Positions 1-11,800 of a DNA stretch of 49,894 nt are shown here, piece after piece; position 1 is the first letter of the stretch, and each line of letters begins with the position of its first letter. The notes beneath the pieces were generated by a model, which had not been told where the DNA came from, searched no databases, and worked only from the letters and a program-made list of their open reading frames with translations. Source of the stretch: Nemertoderma westbladi (taxonomy: Eukaryota; Xenacoelomorpha; Nemertodermatida; Nemertodermatidae); NCBI GenBank assembly GCA_032718475.1, contig JAUCBJ010008753.1:1-49894 (forward strand), written 5' to 3'. The translations under genes and the position numbers were made by a program.

Positions 1-850
1 CCCACCGAGCGAGTTTAGCGAGGGAAGTTACATAAATAAACAAGAACTTTAACACTGAATAATAAATACCCTTTCATACAATAATGTACGGAATTTTTGT
101 GCATTTTTAAACGTTTCAACGTTCTAAAGGTTTAATTGATGAGAACACTCAGATATTTTCTTTCAAAGTTATTGATAACTTTTTAGAAGTGTTAGGAGGA
201 TAACTACAGAGAGTAGATAGTTGACATAACGCAACACAATTTTAATAATTATAAAATTAATTGTTTTGATGAAGTGCACTCAATTACTGTAGATGTAATA
301 ACTAAATTTCTACAAATATCTACTAAATTACTTCACAATTTGCACATATTAAATAATGTTTTAATGTCGTATTACTTTATTGCCTTTCCATATTGGAATT
401 ATTTTATAAATTTCAAGCATTTAAACTTACCGACTCATGGCCTTATCCCATTAAACGAGAATAAATAATAATACAGAAATATTCAGTTCGGCAAACCTTA
501 TTCAAGCTTGCTATTTAATAAATTAATGAATGTAGATAAATGTAAATTTAATTGTCACAATAAATTCATACTTAATTGATACTTAAATACATTGGAACTT
601 AAATAAATTCTGTTTATTATATTACACTAAGGTTACAGTGGCTTACGTCATTAGTACCATAGAAACAAAGGCAGGTGTTTACTTACATAAAGTATGTTGA
701 CGGAGCCCCTACCCTAAGGAAATCCTCACTAAGAAAAACGGCAGGGAACCAATATTTAAGGGTTCCGTAACAAATATCTTGTCTCCATCGATATTCAAGC
801 AAAATTTTCAAAGATTATTATATTGTATTCAATTACAGTAGATTAAATTA
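1..850. other. AT-rich intergenic sequence, no gene seen
   Basis: This stretch is AT-rich with frequent stops in all frames. The only open frame of note (274-468, plus) starts at GTG and has the Phe/Leu/Ile/Asn-rich composition expected from translated AT-rich DNA. I see no splice-bounded exon, RNA gene or recognisable transposon. Confidence 0.6.
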
Positions 851-854
851 CATC

Positions 855-2195
855 GTGTTACTCATAGTGTTACACAGCGTGTTTCAATATCGTGTTACAC
901 AACGTGTTACACATAGTGTTACACATAGTGTTACACAGCGTGTTACACATCGTGTTACACAACGTGTTACACATAGTGTTACACAGCGTGTTACACAGCG
1001 TGTTACACATAGTGTTACACAACGTGCTACACATCGCGTTACACAGCGTGTTACACAACGTGTTACACAGCGTGTTACACAGCGTGTTACACAGCGTGTT
1101 ACAAAGCGTGTTACACAACGTGTTACAAAGCATGTTATACAACGTGTTACACAGCGTGTTACACAATGTGTTACACATCGTGTTACACAGCGTGTTACAC
1201 AACGTGTTACACAATGTGTTACACATCGTGTTTCACTGCGTGTTACACATCGTGTTACACAGCGTGTTACACATAGTGTTACACAGCGTGTTACGCATAG
1301 TGTTACACAGCGTGTTACACATAGTGTTACACAGCGTGTTACACATCGTGTTATACAGCGTGTTACACAGCGTGTTACACATAGTGTTACAGAGCCTGTT
1401 ACACATCGTGTTACACAGCCTGTTACACATCGTGTTACACAGCGTGTTACACAGCGTGTTACACAGAATGTTACACAGTGTGCTACACAACGTTTTACAA
1501 AGCATGTTATACAACTTGTTACACAGCGTGTTACACATCGTGTTACACTGCGTGTTACACAGCCTGTTACACAACGTGTTACACAGCGTGTTGCACAACG
1601 TTTTACAAAGCATGTTATACAACGTGTTACAAAGCGTGTTACACAGCCTGTTACAGATCGTGTTACACAGCGTGTTACACTTCGTGTTACACAGCGTGTT
1701 ACACTTCGTGTTACACAGCGTGTTACACTTCGTGTTACACAGCGTGTTACACATAGTGTTACACAGCCTGTTACACATCATGTTACACAGCGTGTTACAC
1801 AATGTGTTACAAAACGTATAACACAGCGTGTTACACATAGTGTTACACAGCGTATTACACATAGTGTTACACAGCCTGTTACACATCGTGTTACACAGCA
1901 TGTTACACTTCGTGTTACACTTCTTGTTACACAGCGTGTTACACTTCGTGTTACACAGCGTGTTACACATCGTGTTACACAGCGTGTTACACAACGTGTT
2001 ACACAACGTGTTACACAGCGTGTTACACAGCCTGTTACACATCGTGTTACACAGCCTGTTACACATCGTGTTACACAGGGTGTAACACAACGGGTTACAC
2101 ATTGTGTTATACAACGTGTTACACAACGGGTTACACATCGTGTTACACATCATGTTACACATCATGTTACACATCGTGTTACACAGTGTGAAACA
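855..2195. repeat. 12-bp minisatellite array (GTGTTACAC core)
   Basis: About 110 head-to-tail copies of a 12-bp unit, typically CGTGTTACACAG or AGTGTTACACAT. The core GTGTTACAC is an odd palindrome (GTGT, centre, ACAC), so every unit can pair with itself or its neighbours. The variable positions are mainly the three or four bases between cores. Because 12 is a multiple of three, several frames on both strands stay open; the longest is 450 codons and reads as a tetrapeptide such as RVTQ or RVTH. I see no evidence that it is translated. Confidence 0.95.
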
Positions 2196-2787
2196 CGTAA
2201 AGTGTAAGGTTTGTAACCGCTCGTAATAGAGTATAATCGTGAATTGTAACGCGTCGGGAACTACTGTATCTAACTCGGGTACTACATAACATAGTTTTGG
2301 GTAAACATGGTTTGTAACAAAGTGGGCATCATGGTGGGTTACAGGATGTAACATAGCGTGGTATGTCATGTAACAGGTTATGTAATACAGCGTGAATTAT
2401 GGCGAATATATAATACAGTTGAACACAATGTTATAAAACTTCCTTCCTGTCAACGTGTAATAACGTGAGCCACCAAGTAATATGCAATGCAATGGCGTCC
2501 AGGTGGAATCGTATTTTTTTCAGTATTTTTTAGTAATACTATTTTTTTAAAACAATTTTGCCTAATGACTTTTTATATCCGTTTTCTTCAAAATGCCTGA
2601 CTGATTACTGGCCTGTGTGTTTGATTACACCATTCCTGTGCCAAAATGTTAAAAATATATTGGTTTTCTGATAGTTTATTTTACAATGCCTTTGGTATAA
2701 TATTCAAAATTTGATAATATCTGGTCGGTGAGATAGTCGCTTTACATTCTTTATGATATCTAGACAGCCAAAGTAATAACAAACACA
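2196..2787. other. Decayed edge of the 12-bp array, then unique sequence
   Basis: From 2196 to about 2400 there are scattered, strongly diverged versions of the 12-bp unit (for example TGTAACATAGCGTGG and TACAGCGTG), as expected where an array edge no longer exchanges with its centre. From about 2400 to 2787 the sequence is AT-rich and unique, with no gene seen. Confidence 0.5.
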
Positions 2788-2835
2788 CGGCCGAGGCCGA
2801 GGCGACCCGAAGGCTCCTCTTTTGATAGCTGATAC
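2788..2835 (+). other. Left flank of the megasatellite, shared with 29.77 kb
   Basis: This GC-rich segment (GAGGCGACCCGAAGGCTCCT, then TGATAGCTGATACCC) directly abuts the first 36-bp unit. A closely similar string occurs at 29769-29815, again directly followed by one 36-bp-like unit. It therefore seems to be part of the element in which the array arose, not random flanking DNA. Confidence 0.6.
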
Positions 2836-5800
2836 CCGAGGGTACGGGTGGGCGCTACTCCTATCTGCTACTCGAAGGTAGGGGTGGGCGCTACTCCTAT
2901 CTGCTACCCGAGGGTAGGGGTGGGCGCTACTCCTATCTGCTATCCGAAGGTAGGGTCGGGCGCTACTCCTATCTGCTACCCGAAGGTAGGGTTGGGCGCT
3001 ACTCCTATCTGCTACCCGTAGGTAGGGGTGGGCGCTACTCCTATCTGCTACCCGAAGGTAGGGGTGGGCGCTACTCCTATCTGCTATCCGAAGGTAGGAG
3101 TGGGCGCTACTCCTATCTGCTACCCGAATGTAGGGTCGGGCGCTACTCATATCTGCTACCCGAGGGTAGGGGTGGGCGCTACTCCTATCTGCTATCCGAG
3201 GGTAGGGGTGGGCGCTACTCCTATCTGCTACTCGAAGGTAGGGGTGGGCGCTACTCCTATCTGCTACCCGAGGGTAGGGGTGGGCGCTACTCCTATCTGC
3301 TATCCGAAGGTAGGGTCGGGCGCTACTCCTATCTGCTACCCGAAGGTAGGGTTGGGCGCTACTCCTATCTGCTACCTGCGGGTAGTGGTGGGCGCTACTC
3401 CTTTCTGCTACCAGAAGGTAGGGGTGGGCGCTACTCCTTGCTACCCGAAGGTAGTGGTGGGCGCTACTCCTATCTGCTACCCGAGGGTAGGGGTGGGCGC
3501 TACTCCTATCTGCTATCCGAGGGTAGGGGTGGGCGCTACTCCTATCTGTTACCCGAGGGTAGGGGTGGGCGCTACTCATATCTGCTACCCGAGGGTAGTG
3601 GTGGGCGCTACTCCTATCTGCTACCCGAGGGTAGGGGTGGGCGCTACTCCTATCTGCTCCCCGAAGGTAGGGTTGGGCGCTACTCCTATCTGCTACCCGT
3701 AGGTAGGGGTGGGCGCTACTCCTATCTGCTACCCGAAGGTTGGGGTGGGCGCTACTCCTATCTGCTACCCGAAGGTTGGGGTGGGCGCTACTCCTATCTG
3801 CTACCCGAAGGTTAAGGTGGGCGCTACTCCTATCTGCTACCCGAAGGTAGTGGTGGGCGCTACTCCTATCTGCTACCCGAAGGTAGGGGTGGGCGCTACT
3901 CCTATCTGCTACCCGAGGGTAGGGGTGGGCGCTACTACTATCTGCTACCCGAAGGTAGTGCTGGGCGCTACTTCTATCTGCTACCCGAGGGTATGGGTGG
4001 GCGCTACTCCTATCTGCTACCTGAAGGTAGTGGTGGGCGCTACTCCTATCTGCTACCCGAAGGTAGGGTTGAGCGCTACTCCTATCTGCTACCCGTAGGT
4101 AGGGGTGGGCGCTACTCCTATATGCTACCCGAAGGTAGGGTCGGGCGCTACTCCTATCTGCTACCCGAAGGTAGGGTTGGGCGCTACTCCTATCTGCTAC
4201 CCGTAGGTAGGGGTGGGCGCTACTCCTATCTGCTACCCGAAGGTAGGGGTGGGCGCTACTCCTATCTGCTACCTGCGGGTAGTGGTGGGCGCTACTCCTA
4301 TCTGCTACCCGAAGGTAGGGGTGGGCGCTACTCCTTGCTACCCGAAGGTAGTGGTGGGCGCTACTCCTATCTGCTACCCGAGGGTAGGGGTGGGTGCTAC
4401 TCCTATCTGCTATCCGAGGGTAGGGGTGGGCGCTACTCCTATCTGTTACCCGATGGTAGGGGTGGGCGATACTCATATCTGCTACCCGAGGGTAGTGGTG
4501 GGCGCTACTCCTATCTGCTACCCGAGGGTAGGGGTGGGCGCTACTCCTATATGCTACCCGAAGGTAGGGTTGGGCGCTACTCCTATCTGCTACCCGTAGG
4601 TAGGGGTGGTCGCTACTCCTATCTGCTACCCGAAGGTAGGGGTGGGCGCTACTCCTATCTGCTACCTGCGGGTAGTGGTGGGCGCTACTCCTATCTGCTA
4701 CCCGAAGGTAGGGGTGGGCGCTACTCCTCGCTACCCGAAGGTAGTGGTGGGCGCTACTCCTATCTGCTACCCGACGGTAGGGGTGGGCGCTACTCCTATC
4801 TGCTACCTGAAGGTAGTGGTGGGTGCTACTCCTATCTGCTACCCGAGGGTAGGGGTGGGCGCTACTCCTATCTGCTACCCTAAGGTAGTGCTGGGCGCTA
4901 CTCCTATCTGCTACCCGAGGGTAGGGGTGGGAGCTACTCCTATCTGCTACTTGAAGATAGTGGTGGGCGCTACTCCTATCTGCTACCCGAGGGTAGGGGT
5001 GGGCGCTACTCCTATCTGCTACCCGAAGGTAAGGGTGGGCGCTACTCCTATCTGCTACCCGAAGGTAGTGGTGGGCGCTACTCCTATCTGCTACCCGAAG
5101 GTAGGGTTGGGCGCTACTTCTATCTGCTACCCGAGGGTAGGGGTGGGCGCTACTCCTATCTGCTACCCGAAGGTAGTGGTGGGCGCTACTCCTATCTGCT
5201 ACCCGAAGGTAGGGTTGGGCGCTACTTCTATCTGCTACCCGAGGGTAAGGGTAGGCGCTACTCCTATCTGCTACCCGATGGTAGTGGTGGGCGCTACTCC
5301 TATCTGCTACCCGAAGGTAGGGTTGGGCGCTACTCCTATCTGCTACCCGTAGGTAGGGGTGGGCGCTACTCCTATCTGCTATCCGAAGGTAGGAGTGGGC
5401 GCTACTGCTATCTGCTACCCGAAGGTAGGGTCGGGCGCTACTCATATCTGCTACCCGAGGGTAGGGGTGGGCGCTACTCCTATCTGCTATCCGAGGGTAG
5501 GGGTGGGCGCTACTCCTATCTGTTACCCGAGAGTAGGGGTGGGCGCTACTCCTATCTGCTACCCGAAGGTAGGGTTGGGCGCTACTCCTATCTGCTACCC
5601 GTAGGTAGGGGTGGGCGCTACTCCTATCTGCTACCCGAAGGTAGGGGTGGGCGCTACTCCTATCTGCTACCTGCGGGTAGTGGTGGGCGCTACTCCTTTC
5701 TGCTACCCGAAGGTAGGGGTGGGCGCTACTCCTTGCTACCCGAAGGTAGTGGTGGGCGCTACTCCTATCTGCTACCCGAGGGTAGGGGTGGGCGCTACTC

Positions 5801-8800
5801 CTATCTGCTATCCGAGGGTAGGGGTGGGCGCTACTCCTATCTGTTACCCGAGGGTAGGGGTGGGCGCTACTCATATCTGCTACCCGAGGGTAGTGGTGGG
5901 CGCTACTCCTATCTGCTACCCGAGGGTAGGGGTGGGCGCTACTCCTATCTGCTCCCCGAAGGTAGGGTTGGGCGCTACTCCTATCTGCTACCCGTAGGTA
6001 GGGGTGGGCGCTACTCCTATCTGCTACCCGAAGGTCGGGGTGGGCGCTACTCCTATCTGCTACCTGCGGGCAGTGGTGGGCGCTACTCCTATCTGCTACC
6101 CGAAGGTAGGGGTGGGCGCTACTCCTTGCTACCCGAAGGTAGTGGTGGGCGCTACTCCTATCTGCTACTCGAAGGTAGGGGTGGGCGCTACTCCTATCTG
6201 CTACCCGAGGGTACGGGTGGGCGCTACTCCTATCTGCTACTCGAAGGTAGGGGTGGGCGCTACTCCTATCTGCTACCCGAGGGTAGGGGTGGGCGCTACT
6301 CCTATCTGCTATCCGAAGGTAGGGTCGGGCGCTACTCCTATCTGCTACCCGAAGGTAGGGTTGGGCGCTACTCCTATCTGCTACCCGTAGGTAGGGGTGG
6401 GCGCTACTCCTATCTGCTACCCGAAGGTAGGGGTGGGCGCTACTCCTATCTGCTATCCGAAGGTAGGAGTGGGCGCTACTCCTATCTGCTACCCGAAGGT
6501 AGGGTCGGGCGCTACTCATATCTGCTACCCGAGGGTAGGGGTGGGCGCTACTCCTATCTGCTATCCGAGGGTAGGGGTGGGCGCTACTCCTATCTGCTAC
6601 TCGAAGGTAGGGGTGGGCGCTACTCCTATCTGCTACCCGAGGGTAGGGGTGGGCGCTACTCCTATCTGCTATCCGAAGGTAGGGTCGGGCGCTACTCCTA
6701 TCTGCTACCCGAAGGTAGGGTTGGGCGCTACTCCTATCTGCTACCTGCGGGTAGTGGTGGGCGCTACTCCTTTCTGCTACCAGAAGGTAGGGGTGGGCGC
6801 TACTCCTTGCTACCCGAAGGTAGTGGTGGGCGCTACTCCTATCTGCTACCCGAGGGTAGGGGTGGGCGCTACTCCTATCTGCTATCCGAGGGTAGGGGTG
6901 GGCGCTACTCCTATCTGTTACCCGAGGGTAGGGGTGGGCGCTACTCATATCTGCTACCCGAGGGTAGTGGTGGGCGCTACTCCTATCTGCTACCCGAGGG
7001 TAGGGGTGGGCGCTACTCCTATCTGCTCCCCGAAGGTAGGGTTGGGCGCTACTCCTATCTGCTACCCGTAGGTAGGGGTGGGCGCTACTCCTATCTGCTA
7101 CCCGAAGGTTGGGGTGGGCGCTACTCCTATCTGCTACCCGAAGGTTGGGGTGGGCGCTACTCCTATCTGCTACCCGAAGGTTAAGGTGGGCGCTACTCCT
7201 ATCTGCTACCCGAAGGTAGTGGTGGGCGCTACTCCTATCTGCTACCCGAAGGTAGGGGTGGGCGCTACTCCTATCTGCTACCCGAGGGTAGGGGTGGGCG
7301 CTACTACTATCTGCTACCCGAAGGTAGTGCTGGGCGCTACTTCTATCTGCTACCCGAGGGTATGGGTGGGCGCTACTCCTATCTGCTACCTGAAGGTAGT
7401 GGTGGGCGCTACTCCTATCTGCTACCCGAAGGTAGGGTTGAGCGCTACTCCTATCTGCTACCCGTAGGTAGGGGTGGGCGCTACTCCTATCTGCTACCCG
7501 AAGGTAGGGTGGGCGCTACTCCTATCTGCTACCCGAAGGTAGGGGTGGGCGCTACTCCTATCTGCTACTCGAAGGTAGGGGTGGGCGCTACTCCTATCTG
7601 CTACCCGAGGGTAGGGGTGGGCGCTACTCCTATCTGCTACCCGAAGGTAGGGGTGGGCGCTACTCCTATCTGCTACCCGAAGGTAGTGGTGGGCGCTACT
7701 CCTATCTGCTACCCGAAGGTAGGGGTGGGCGCTACTCCTATCTGCTACCCGAGGGTAGGGGTGGGCGCTACTCCTATCTGCTACCCGAAGGTAGGGGTGG
7801 GCGCTACTCCTATCTGCTACCCGAAGGTAGGGTGGGCGCTACTTCTATCTGCTACCCGAGGGTAAGGGTGGGCGCTACTCCTATCTGCTACCCGAGGTAG
7901 TGGTGGGCGCTACTCCTATCTGCTACCCGAAGGTAGGGGTGGGCGCTACTCCTATCTGCTACCCGTAGGTAGGGGTGGGCGCTACTCCTATCTGCTACCC
8001 GAAGGTAGGGGTGGGCGCTACTCCTATCTGCTACCCGAAGGTAGGGTCGGGCGCTACTCCTATCTGCTACCCGAGGGTAGGGGTGGGCGCTACTCCTATC
8101 TGCTACCCGAGGGTAGGGGTGGGCGCTACTCCTATCTGCTACCCGAGAGTAGGGGTGGGCGCTACTCCTATCTGCTACCCGAAGGTAGGGTTGGGCGCTA
8201 CTCCTATCTGCTACCCGTAGGTAGGGGTGGGCGCTACTCCTATCTGCTACCCGAAGGTAGGGGTGGGCGCTACTCCTATCTGCTACCTGCGGGTAGTGGT
8301 GGGCGCTACTCCTATCTGCTACCAGAAGGTAGGGGTGGGCGCTACTCCTTCTGCTACCCGAAGGTAGTGGTGGGCGCTACTCCTATCTGCTACCCGAGGG
8401 TAGGGGTGGGCGCTACTCCTATCTGCTATCCGAGGGTAGGGGTGGGCGCTACTCCTATCTGTTACCCGAGGGTAGGGGTGGGCGCTACTCATATCTGCTA
8501 CCCGAGGGTAGTGGTGGGCGCTACTCCTATCTGCTACCCGAGGGTAGGGGTGGGCGCTACTCCTATCTGCTCCCCGAAGGTAGGGTTGGGCGCTACTCCT
8601 ATCTGCTACCCGTAGGTAGGGGTGGGCGCTACTCCTATCTGCTACCCGAAGGTCGGGGTGGGCGCTACTCCTATCTGCTACCTGCGGGCAGTGGTGGGCG
8701 CTACTCCTATCTGCTACCCGAAGGTAGTGCTGGGCGCTACTTCTATCTGCTACCCGAGGGTATGGGTGGGCGCTACTCCTATCTGCTACCTGAAGGTAGT

Positions 8801-11800
8801 GGTGGGCGCTACTCCTATCTGCTACCCGAAGGTAGGGTTGGGCGCTACTCCTATCTGCTACCCGTAGGTAGGGGTGGGCGCTACTCCTATATGCTACCCG
8901 AAGGTAGGGGTCGGGCGCTACTCCTATCTGCTACCCGAAGGTAGGGTTGGGCGCTACTCCTATCTGCTACCCGTAGGTAGGGGTGGGCGCTACTCCTATC
9001 TGCTACCCGAAGGTAGGGGTGGGCGCTACTCCTATCTGCTACCTGCGGGTAGTGGTGGGCGCTACTCCTATCTGCTACCCGAAGGTAGGGTGGGCGCTAC
9101 TCCTATCTGCTACCCGAAGGTAGTGGTGGGCGCTACTCCTATCTGCTACCCGAAGGTAGGGGTGGGCGCTACTCCTATCTGCTACCCGAGGGTAGGGGTG
9201 GGCGCTACTCCTATCTGCTACCCGAAGGTAGTGCTGGGCGCTACTTCTATCTGCTACCCGAGGGTATGGGTGGGCGCTACTCCTATCTGCTACCTGAAGG
9301 TAGTGGTGGGCGCTACTCCTATCTGCTACCCGAAGGTAGGGTTGAGCGCTACTCCTATCTGCTACCCGTAGGTAGGGGTGGGCGCTACTCCTATATGCTA
9401 CCCGAAGGTAGGGTCGGGCGCTACTCCTATCTGCTACCCGAAGGTAGGGTTGGGCGCTACTCCTATCTGCTACCCGTAGGTAGGGGTGGGCGCTACTCCT
9501 ATCTGCTACCCGAAGGTAGGGGTGGGCGCTACTCCTATCTGCTACCTGCGGGTAGTGGTGGGCGCTACTCCTATCTGCTACCCGAAGGTAGGGGTGGGCG
9601 CTACTCCTATCTGCTACCCGAAGGTAGTGGTGGGCGCTACTCCTATCTGCTACCCGAGGGTAGGGGTGGGTGCTACTCCTATCTGCTACCCGAAGGTAGT
9701 GGTGGGCGCTACTCCTATCTGCTACCCGAGGGTAGGGGTGGGCGCTACTCCTATCTGCTATCCGAGGGTAGGGGTGGGCGCTACTCCTATCTGTTACCCG
9801 AGGGTAGGGGTGGGCGCTACTCATATCTGCTACCCGAGGGTAGTGGTGGGCGCTACTCCTATCTGCTACCCGAGGGTAGGGGTGGGCGCTACTCCTATCT
9901 GCTCCCCGAAGGTAGGGTTGGGCGCTACTCCTATCTGCTACCCGTAGGTAGGGGTGGGCGCTACTCCTATCTGCTACCCGAAGGTCGGGGTGGGCGCTAC
10001 TCCTATCTGCTACCTGCGGGCAGTGGTGGGCGCTACTCCTATCTGCTACCCGAAGGTAGTGCTGGGCGCTACTTCTATCTGCTACCCGAGGGTATGGGTG
10101 GGCGCTACTCCTATCTGCTACCTGAAGGTAGTGGTGGGCGCTACTCCTATCTGCTACCCGAAGGTAGGGTTGAGCGCTACTCCTATCTGCTACCCGTAGG
10201 TAGGGGTGGGCGCTACTCCTATATGCTACCCGAAGGTAGGGTCGGGCGCTACTCCTATCTGCTACCCGAAGGTAGGGTTGGGCGCTACTCCTATCTGCTA
10301 CCCGTAGGTAGGGGTGGGCGCTACTCCTATCTGCTACCCGAAGGTAGGGGTGGGCGCTACTCCTATCTGCTACCTGCGGGTAGTGGTGGGCGCTACTCCT
10401 ATCTGCTACCCGAAGGTTAAGGTGGGCGCTACTCCTATCTGCTACCCGAAGGTAGTGGTGGGCGCTACTCCTATCTGCTACCCGAAGGTAGGGGTGGGCG
10501 CTACTCCTATCTGCTACCCGAGGGTAGGGGTGGGCGCTACTACTATCTGCTACCCGAAGGTAGTGCTGGGCGCTACTTCTATCTGCTACCCGAGGGTATG
10601 GGTGGGCGCTACTCCTATCTGCTACCTGAAGGTAGTGGTGGGCGCTACTCCTATCTGCTACCCGAAGGTAGGGTTGAGCGCTACTCCTATCTGCTACCCG
10701 TAGGTAGGGGTGGGCGCTACTCCTATATGCTACCCGAAGGTAGGGTCGGGCGCTACTCCTATCTGCTACCCGAAGGTAGGGTTGGGCGCTACTCCTATCT
10801 GCTACCCGTAGGTAGGGGTGGGCGCTACTCCTATCTGCTACCCGAGGGTAGGGGTGGGCGCTACTACTATCTGCTACCCGAAGGTAGTGCTGGGCGCTAC
10901 TTCTATCTGCTACCCGAAGGTAGGGTTGAGCGCTACTCCTATCTGCTACCCGTAGGTAGGGGTGGGCGCTACTCCTATATGCTACCCGAAGGTAGGGTCG
11001 GGCGCTACTCCTATCTGCTACCCGAAGGTAGGGTTGGGCGCTACTCCTATCTGCTACCTGAAGGTAGTGGTGGGCGCTACTCCTATCTGCTACCCGAAGG
11101 TAGGGTTGAGCGCTACTCCTATCTGCTACCCGTAGGTAGGGGTGGGCGCTACTCCTATATGCTACCCGAAGGTAGGGTCGGGCGCTACTCCTATCTGCTA
11201 CCCGAAGGTAGGGTTGGGCGCTACTCCTATCTGCTACCCGTAGGTAGGGGTGGGCGCTACTCCTATCTGCTACCCGAAGGTAGGGGTGGGCGCTACTCCT
11301 ATCTGCTACCTGCGGGTAGTGGTGGGCGCTACTCCTATCTGCTACCCGAAGGTAGGGGTGGGCGCTACTCCTTGCTACCCGAAGGTAGTGGTGGGCGCTA
11401 CTCCTATCTGCTACCCGAGGGTAGGGGTGGGTGCTACTCATATCTGCTACCCGAAGGTAGTGGTGGGCGCTACTCCTATCTGCTACCCGAGGGTAGGGGT
11501 GGGCGCTACTCCTATCTGCTATCCGAGGGTAGGGGTGGGCGCTACTCCTATCTGTTACCCGAGGGTAGGGGTGGGCGCTACTCATATCTGCTACCCGAGG
11601 GTAGTGGTGGGCGCTACTCCTATCTGCTACCCGAGGGTAGGGGTGGGCGCTACTCCTATCTGCTCCCCGAAGGTAGGGTTGGGCGCTACTCCTATCTGCT
11701 ACCCGTAGGTAGGGGTGGGCGCTACTCCTATCTGCTACCCGAAGGTCGGGGTGGGCGCTACTCCTATCTGCTACCTGCGGGCAGTGGTGGGCGCTACTCC

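Noticed and set aside
274-468. A 64-codon frame near the left edge
   Set aside because: It has a GTG start, AT-driven composition, no domain and no splice context.
855-2207. A 450-codon frame in the 12-bp array as a protein
   Set aside because: A 12-bp unit without stops gives long frames by default, and three other frames are also open.
2704-6948. A 1,414-codon minus-strand frame read as a repetitive structural protein
   Set aside because: It is the periodic translation of the 36-bp array plus a short unique tail. Frames on both strands are also open, common variants are non-synonymous, and nothing non-repetitive supports a gene.
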